A DNA stretch of 64,000 nt from Mucor racemosus (taxonomy: Eukaryota > Mucoromycota > Mucoromycetes > Mucorales > Mucoraceae): contig JAPEHQ010000002.1 in the NCBI GenBank assembly GCA_027405735.1, positions 1,984,001 through 2,048,000 on the forward strand, read 5' to 3'. The stretch's first letter is position 1, and every line of letters begins with the position of its first letter. The notes under the pieces were generated by a model. It saw nothing but the letters and a program-made list of their open reading frames with translations, did not search any database and was not told the DNA's origin. Shown piece by piece: positions 56,970 to 64,000 of this stretch. The position numbers and the translations under genes were made by a program.

Positions 56970-57719
56970 TGTAATATATATTATGAGGAAGCAGCTGTTA
57001 CAATACAAAATACAACTTTTTTTTTTTTTTTTTTTTTTATTTTAGCGAAGGGTGCTTTGTGAATAGTCACATTGTGTACCTGAAATGATTGATTGCATTG
57101 CAAAATTCAACAAAAATAGTTTAAAGAATTAGTTTTAGAGATATAAGTAGGATAAAAACAATCCGTAAAATGAGAAACATATTCAAACATGTATTATTTT
57201 AAAAATCATTTTTAGCTTTGCAATAAATGGAACAAAAATTCATATTATAGAGCATTTCCCAAAGCATGTAGATGAGCGGTCCAGTCTTATACCGAACGTC
57301 TCTTGGATTGCTTTTTAGGTAAACTCAAGCAATTTTACTAATAATCGTCTATAAAAAATTGTACAAAAAGCATGGATATTGGGATTTATGCAAATACATG
57401 TGTATTGTTTCCTTTACTTTTATATATGCACCAAAGATTGTATTTGGTGCTGGTATAATGGCATTTTTGTCATATAAGGATTGCGGTTTAATGAGACTGA
57501 AAGAAGCTTATTTGAATCTGATAACATATATGTTAATTGACCCCATTGACTCACTATTTAAAGATCGTATTCCAACCTTTGCATGCTCTTGGAAATATTT
57601 GTTGAACCTGTACTCAGTTTCATTGGGTACATTTCGTGACCGACTACAAATACCTTTTAACAAATTTTGACCAACCTAAAGCCATTGTTAAAGGTTAAAC
57701 TTCAATATAAACACAAAAA
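56970..57719. other. Divergent intergenic region
   Basis: Shared upstream region of the minus-strand CCDC90-like gene and plus-strand MED4. A T-run is at 57018-57039. An open frame at 57359-57670 lacks an ATG start and family motifs, so it is not called. Confidence 0.4.
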
Positions 57720-58581
57720 ATGGAATCCTCGCTTCGCGAACAAGTACGTGAACACATTACGGAATACTCAGAGCTCGTGAAAAACTATTTTACTGCATTA
57801 TCATCAGTTGCAGAAAACAATATTGTGGATAATGTAAATGGACCAGATGAAATTATCAAAAAAATGGCCAACGTAGATGATAAATTACAAAAGGCAGTTG
57901 AGCATAGTAGGTTTTAATTGTAATCAAAGTATACAATTCACTTATAAAACAATTGTAGTTGAAAGTCATCAAATTCGCCAACAACAAATTATACAAGTTC
58001 AAGATGAAATACATCAACACAATGTCGCTTTACTAGAAATTATACAAAAACTAGGAACAGTACGCGAAGAGCTGGACCTCTCGCTGACACAAGCCAAAGT
58101 AGAGCTCAAATCCATTAAATATGCAAACGAATGTAATTATTTAAATAGAAACCTCACCATACGTGTCAACTAATATCTACATATCTTTATTACAGCCAAT
58201 ATTCAATTTACAGATGTCTTGTCGTACGCATCGAAATTATCAAAATATACATCTGCGCCACCAAATTTCGATAGTGTGAATAAGGATATCAAAGTCGATT
58301 TTGAGAAGCCATACCCAGATGAAGAAAGAATGCGCCGTGGATTATTATATTGGCAAAATGCCCCTCAACAAAGATTGGAAGATAAATGTAAAAATTACAC
58401 TGTGCACTACATTTTCATTACTTTTTTTTAACTAATTTCATAATATCTTTTAGTTGAGAGTTCAGATGATGAAATGTCAGCAAATGAAGAAATGCAAGAA
58501 ATCAACACAAATAAACAAACAGAAGATACAGGCGCAGACCCATTCTGGATTTTAGATTTAAATCCGGACATGCAATCATAA
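57720..58581 (+). CDS. MED4: Mediator complex subunit 4
   Basis: Middle-module Mediator subunit for RNA polymerase II; 226 aa. Exons: 57720-57906, 57959-58132, 58196-58387 and 58454-58581, all in phase 1. The first donor is GTAGGT. An N-terminal coiled coil (about residues 55-120) binds other middle-module subunits. The family signature follows: VLSYASKLSKYTSAPPNF and YPDEERMRRGLLYW. An acidic tail (ESSDDEMSANEEMQE) ends with PFWILDLNPDM, seen in many Med4 proteins. Confidence 0.93.
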
Positions 58582-58670
58582 AAAGGCCCAAGAAAATAAA
58601 AAATAAAATAAAAAGATGATGGATATTTTATTATATATATATATATATATTACATTGTTTAGAAAGGCTT

Positions 58671-59233
58671 TTACAATTGAGTAGTAGTATTAGTAGCGTT
58701 GGTGCTAGTAGCATTGTTATTAACAATGGAAAAGAAACTAGAATAAGTAACATAAGAATTATTGCCACGCATAGTGAGGACATCTACAATAAAAAATAAG
58801 CCCGATTAATCATTTTACCCCTTTGAACTATAAACTGTTTGACAACTTACAATCTTGACCAGAGGTGAGATTGGCAGGAATAGTCCAGTTGTATTGCAAG
58901 TCAGAGACAGGAATAGAACCGTTAGTGAGGATGTTTGCGGTAATCAATGTCAAAGCAGCAGCATTTCCGTTCATCAAACTAATAGCTTCAATGGTAGTGG
59001 CATTGGGATCCAATATAGTCCAGGTAATGGTGTAGTTGGAGCCAGCATAAGCAGTTGACTATCCACATCCGTTAATATACACTATTGCACATCATGATAA
59101 AGAAACTTACATTAAGTACAGGGTTTGTAATTGCAACACCAGCATTAAGAGGTGCAGCAGTGGTAGTGGTTGTCTGACCAAATACCAAGGCAATTAAACA
59201 AGAAAAATACAAAACAACAGCAGAAAACTTCAT
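58671..59233 (-). CDS. Secreted Kre9/Knh1-like Ser/Thr-rich protein
   Basis: 147 aa. Minus-strand exons: 59233-59111, 59058-58851 and 58783-58671. Signal peptide MKFSAVVLYFSCLIALVFG, then a TTTTTAA linker. One Ig-like Kre9/Knh1 N-terminal domain follows (GVAITNPVLN, YAGSNYTITWTI, YNWTIPANLTSGQDY and a YSSFFSI strand). Many N-glycosylation sites and a Thr/Asn-rich C terminus suggest a cell-wall or secreted glycoprotein. Relatives act in beta-1,6-glucan or wall organisation. There is no hydrophobic GPI tail. It converges on MED4 with 89 bp between stops. Confidence 0.85.
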
Positions 59234-60771
59234 CTTTTATAGTGTTTAGATGTTAAGAAAGTAAACAACAAAAAGTTTTCGTGTAGATGGAGAGAAATTA
59301 TCCCTTTTATATATTTTTGATTTCAAATAATGGTAGGGCCTGTTTTTCCCTTTTCGGCCTCAACCGCCAAGTTTTACATGTCTGTATAACAAATGAAAAT
59401 GCATCTTGCTGCCGGAATCCAAACGAATATTTCCATTGAATATAAAAATATCCTCATTCAATTTAAATCCAAGCAAAATCTAGTCATTCATCTAATTTAT
59501 TAACACTTTATGACATTTGAATCTTTACTTTAACTTGATAAGCTCCTTTGATAAATACATTCATCTATTCATGTATTGAAACCTCTCGATTTCTCGGAAA
59601 AGAAAAAAAAACTAATAATAGTATCAAAGAAAGTTTTATAAATACCGTAATGTCAACAACCTGCAATAGACGGATTTAGAAATGTTATCACTTTTATATC
59701 GCTTCTGGTTTATCCCAGTTGCCAAGATATGGAAGAATAGAATCTCATGTGATGGCATTTATTTATATGTACATTTTACAAGCCTCTTTCCATTTGTACT
59801 ATATCTGTGTTAGCTATAGTATATCGAAAAAAAGTGTTTAAAAAATGATAGTTATACAATGCAATTGCAATTCTATTCAAAAATATTCTTTCACCATTGA
59901 CCACAAATCATTGCGGATGAAAAATGACGTTTGGAAGTTTGTGAGTGTAACGTTACAACATACTCTGTATCTCAAACATTGCTGTTTTGCCGAATGATAA
60001 TTACAACATACACCACGACATTATACTATTATGACAACAATACCGAAAAAAAAACCTACTTATTTAAAAAACAAAAATAAATACGTTTCTTATTTTGGGT
60101 ACAATGCCTAGTACTCATCGATTTACAATTGTATTCAAACGTTGCTTACAGAAAACTTACTGACATTAATTCGATCGGACTGCGCCGTGCTAAACATCTG
60201 AGACAAATTGCTTTTATCCGCAATTCATCTGCAATTCATCAAAACGATTTATATCATAGCGTAGCAGATGCTTCACTTTATTATCATGTCATCGAAGGCA
60301 AGCTAACTCTTTGTACTAAACAAACTGTATACCTGAACGTTAAACAAAAGTTGATTTTCTGGCCTTAAAATGCAACATTCGATTAGCTTGCGCGATTTTT
60401 TCAAGAATTGTTTCTTAACAAAACAGCTAATGAAAGTGCTTAAAATAAATAAATAATATCATAGAATACTCTTTGTACATGAAAGTAATTTTTTTTTAAC
60501 TCGAATCCCTCAAATAAGTACTTGATGTGTACTTTTTGAATGAGTTTACGAGAGAAGAAGGTTCAAAAATGAAACTCCGACGTGAAATTCTGATTTCAGT
60601 TTAGCAAATTACCTTCTCTTTTTTTAAAGGTGTTTACTTTTATGCTCCGTGTAAACTAGATTGGGAAGCACCTAATCCAGAGGCGGGCGCACGTTAATGA
60701 GATGGTAAATAGGACTATGGAAGAAGAGTAATAAAACTAAGATATAAAAAGAAAAATAACCTAAAGACTAG
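59234..60771. other. AT-rich intergenic region
   Basis: No supported gene. An open frame at 60129-60368 (contains LRRAKHLRQIAFIRNSS) has no ATG start and no recognised family. It might be a relic or unspliced fragment. Confidence 0.4.
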
Positions 60772-60871
60772 AATGAACCATATCTTCATCAAGCATATTA
60801 TCGATGTTGAGGCAGATGTGATTCAAAATAGAAGTAGGGACAAAAGATTGTTGATTAAAAATAAGACAATA

Positions 60872-61579
60872 TTAAGCCTTCCACATATTAGCCAAAGTGA
60901 TAATGACAATAAAATAGGAGGGAACCTTGGGCTTTTGACTATATCAAATGTTGTAGAAGTTGAAGTGGAGGATGGAATAACGAATATCGGCAATGGTAAC
61001 TGTAGGCCGCATAAATTCCGAAATGACGCTCTGCTAGACAAGAGCCTTGGATGGACAATAAAACAAGAAACAATCTACAGAATCAGTAACAGATGAACAA
61101 ATGATGCAAGAAGGGGACAAGTGAACGTTTGAAAAAATTTCTATGTAGGAGAGCTTGATGAAGAATGCAATGATTGATGAGTCGATAAATGACATTCCTT
61201 TGGATCATTGTCAAGGACAGGCACCAGAAGAAGTTCCATGCGGATAGTTGAATGCGTGCTAAATGTGCAGGTGCAACATATGTAGATGGGCAGGCTTGCC
61301 GGAATGATTTGGAGGAGATCTTGGAGGACGATGTCTGCAACTGGTTAGGAAATTGAAGTTGATCAACAAACGGACGAAAGCTGATGGTGGCCGTACCAGT
61401 GGGAATAGCGGTGACAGGAGAGCAGAGATGTAGAAAAATGGCCGAAGCTTTAAATCGCCAGAGGCAATGTCTTTGAATATTTGCTTGGGAGCTTGCTTCC
61501 ATGAGGTAAGCGATGAATCATTTGGATGTTTCCAATGGAGGATCTGTAGCTGCGAACTGAATTGAAAGACATTGACCAT
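60872..61579 (-). pseudogene. 3' fragment of a LINE-type retrotransposon (zf-RVT region)
   Basis: On the minus strand one frame reads WNFFWCLSLTMIQRNVIYRL and HQALLHRNFF, the zf-RVT lead-in of LINE ORF2 C termini (FW.L......R...YRLI.....LHR). After a frameshift near 61130, the next frame reads SPSCIICSSVTDSVDCFLFYC, a CxxC...C zinc element, then VIITLANMWKA, the usual tail helix. Several stops and frameshifts, no reverse transcriptase domain. Locally GC-richer than the flanks. Confidence 0.65.
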
Positions 61580-62327
61580 TAACTCTAATGATATTTATCA
61601 TCGATGTGGCGATAAATTGTTTTTGAAAAGTCTTGAGAGAAGAAAAAAGTGAACAATAAAAGGGTAGAAAGTTCTGGATACATAAGAAGAATTGTCTAAT
61701 AGTTGTCTTTCAGAAGCAACGTCTTCTACATTAGATCAATAAGGATTTGAAGGCCTGAAATTAATGAATTTTTCATGATCAAAAAAATTCGAGTAAATGG
61801 TATAGGATGCAGCTATGGATCATGAGAAATGGTTTGGGATGGCTCTACGGTTGTACAGCCGACTATTGCCAGTAGTATAATACTTTCAAATTGCTAACCT
61901 TTGAGTAAATTTTAAAGAAAAACGAGAAATTGAAAGGGATATTTGTAAATATTAGGCCCATATATGTAACAATTATTGTTATTCACTACTATTTGCAAAT
62001 ATTATTTGCATGTTTGATATTGCCAACTGTGTTCGTACGTATTTTTCAAAAGTCGAAACCATTTAATATCAGCATGCGGAATGGTGTTTGTAAGTAAAAT
62101 TAGAAATAATTTGTAGAATCATACAGATAAAAAAATACTCTATAATACGCTAAAAGAGCGGCTACATTTTCGATGTAATTTTGTAACACAAAAGTGTGAA
62201 TTCATGAAGTACAAATCCTTTAATGTTGATATTTGAGTCAGTCTCAGCTTGTGGCTGCCGTTATTTTGACGCTTTTTGAACTTTTCCTCAGCCAAGTATA
62301 GTATCACCTTTTATAAGCTTTCAATTC
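61580..62327. other. Intergenic region
   Basis: AT-rich spacer upstream of the TBCC gene; nothing recognised. Confidence 0.4.
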
Positions 62328-63506
62328 ATGGCAGAGAAAACAGCAACAGAAGCCTCCAATGATTTCTGGCTAGAGTTCAAAGCAGAAAAGCAAGGTATGT
62401 CTATAAAAAAAAACACATTATAGCTTTGCTGATTTATATAATATTAGCTATTGAAGATCAATTAATAAACTCAAAAACACTACCAAAAACTGAACTTTCG
62501 AACCATTTTAACAACGTTTTACAAAAAATCAACAACCTTGAAAAAAGCTTAACAAAAGCTACAGAATTTATACCATCATATGACGAACGCCAGTTTTCGC
62601 TAGTAGGTAACAACTCTTGATTTCTGAAGTCTCGTTTACTGATAAAAATATTATAGCAAATAAAAGAATTGAGCGAAATATTAGAACAAACTAAAGCAGA
62701 ATTAACACCTAAAGCTAAGTTTTCGTTCAAATCGCGTAAGAAGAAGCCTGTAGCAATAGAAGTTGCTAGTGCTTTGGCTGTTGCTCAGACACCTATCCCA
62801 ACAGCAGATGTAGACATTTTATCAGAAGCAACTGTATTTTTCAAAGACAAAGAAGATTCAGTTTTGACACTAAGCGACACAAAGAATACCGGAAAGAATG
62901 ATAAAAGTATTGATATCTTGATTTCAAATCTCAAGAACTGTGTAGTGATCTTAGAGGAAGATGGAATACAAATATCTGCTATACATATTAAAAACGTAGA
63001 GCGTTGTGTGATATACTGTGGAAAAATCGAAGGATCAGTTTTAATGTATGGATTGAGAAACTCTGTGTTATTTGCTGGATGCCATCAGGTAATAACAATA
63101 TCTGATGCTTTATTGAAACGTGTAAAACTCATCTAGTTAAATCCAATAGTTTCGTATGCATGAAGCTCACAATGTGGATATGATGTTACATGTAACAAGT
63201 CGCCCAATTATAGAGGATTCCGACAACATTCAAGTCTGTGAATGGAATATCAATGTAAGAGTGCATTCTTTAATTTTTAGGAATACAGGTTATTGATTTT
63301 TTTATTTTTATTGCATGCAGCCAACATCCACCAATTACTTTGATCAAATGGAGGACTTCAATTGGCTTAAAAAGCAAGCTTCGCCTAATTGGAGTATCAT
63401 GGACCAAGAAAAGAAGCACTTACTTGAGGATAACATAAAAACATTTCAGGAGAATAACGAAAAAGATACTATTTTACTCAATGGAATGAAGTTATTGCCT
63501 GTTTAA
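62328..63506 (+). CDS. TBCC: Tubulin-folding cofactor C
   Basis: GTPase-activating cofactor for beta-tubulin in the tubulin-folding pathway; 314 aa. Exons: 62328-62394, 62448-62602, 62657-63088, 63150-63254 and 63321-63506. The second donor is GTAGGT, as in MED4, which alone preserves the frame. An N-terminal helical spectrin-like domain (about residues 5-110) precedes a linker and the TBCC beta-helix (SIDILISNLKNCVVILEEDG onward). The conserved motif HQFRMHEAHNVDMMLHVTSR with PIIEDS contains the catalytic-arginine region (Q-F-R). It ends with a W-rich QMEDFNWLKKQASPNW segment, also typical. Confidence 0.93.
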
Positions 63507-64000
63507 TCTATAGAAACGAAAGAAAAGCCTCTTTATGGCTCATTATAATAAAAGGAAATGCATATTACACGTTTTTCTGATTTTCATATAAACATACGGT
63601 ATTTGCCAAACCGAGAATTGGGATAGTGAGAGATCTTGATAAACCAAGATCTTGTGCCTTAAATTTTCAGTCATAAAGATTTCCAGTGTCGCAAAATGGC
63701 AAATATAGCGCAACCAAGTCAAACTAATGTTTTTACAACCATCTTGTTGGACCAGTTATTCTGTATATTTATAAAACAAATTGCTATGTAAGCTATATCA
63801 AATATATGCCAAATATCAATCCAACTTGCCATCGTCTGAAAATATGCAAACGAAGCATGATATTTATGGCTCGATCTTTTGAAATACATGTTATTTTTAA
63901 CATACATCTTTGAGAAATCCATATAGTATGTTACACATCTTGTCAACAAGCGAATTTGCATGGTAAATTAATGATAAATTTTATGAATTTTTATGAGTAA
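63507..64000. other. Downstream region to window end
   Basis: No gene is supported. The minus-strand ORF 63719-63961 has scattered hydrophobic stretches but no recognisable family. Confidence 0.4.

Noticed and set aside
57359..57670. 103-codon open frame upstream of MED4
   Set aside because: No ATG start and no recognisable family; lies in a divergent promoter region.
61083..61502. 139-codon minus-strand ORF as a protein-coding gene
   Set aside because: Read better as one frame of a frameshifted LINE C-terminal fragment.

Overview
The window looks like chromosomal DNA of a filamentous fungus, most likely an early-diverging Mucoromycota/Mucorales species. The host genes are fungal or eukaryotic (eL6, Pat1, Med4, Ypq-type PQ-loop protein, F1Fo subunit d, RNR1, TBCC). 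They carry many short GT-AG introns, mostly about 50-95 nt, in AT-rich DNA, and sit between transposon-rich deserts. The species call is inference; no rRNA or mitochondrial marker is present.

Layout. 1-600: 3' end of a tail-anchored coiled-coil protein. 0.66-8 kb: two copies (A, B) of an unclassified repeat, one solo LTR with target duplication and one rearranged LTR of the same family. 8.0-8.6 kb: two small minus-strand ORFs. 9.2-18.2 kb: a dense gene island with eL6, an SGNH/GDSL esterase containing an 8-nt micro-exon, PAT1, a PQ-loop transporter and ATP synthase subunit d. 18.4-34.5 kb: a gene desert. It holds three decayed copies of the 3' end of a dynein intermediate-chain gene with shared flanks, a 1,645-bp Tc1 element inserted in the first copy, a tRNA-Cys, an old solo LTR and an array of a CTCGCTAC...TTTTGCAAT motif. 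34.5-42.1 kb: a PP2C phosphatase, a TAD2-like tRNA adenosine deaminase and RNR1. 43.2-53.6 kb: repeat copy C, split by a complete 8,655-bp Ty3/Gypsy-like retrotransposon with two 740-bp LTRs. 53.7-63.5 kb: tRNA-Lys, mitochondrial enoyl-CoA hydratase, a CCDC90/MCUR1-like protein, MED4, a Kre9/Knh1-like secreted protein, a LINE relic and tubulin cofactor C.

How they fit together. The host genes are mostly housekeeping: translation, mRNA decay, respiration, beta-oxidation, nucleotide supply, tubulin folding and transcription. No operon-like logic is expected. The most unusual object is the Ty3-like retrotransposon. It has intact ORFs and no LTR difference that I could see. Gag and Pol are linked by a canonical A AAA AAC slippery heptamer directly before the Gag stop. 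Integrase is cut off from RT/RNase H by about 740 nt of non-coding sequence built from alternating GTCCAR and ATAAACT motifs. An unrecognised 130-aa ORF lies between integrase and the 3' LTR. Exon joins were deduced by eye from reading phase and protein similarity; none was confirmed by computation or transcripts.
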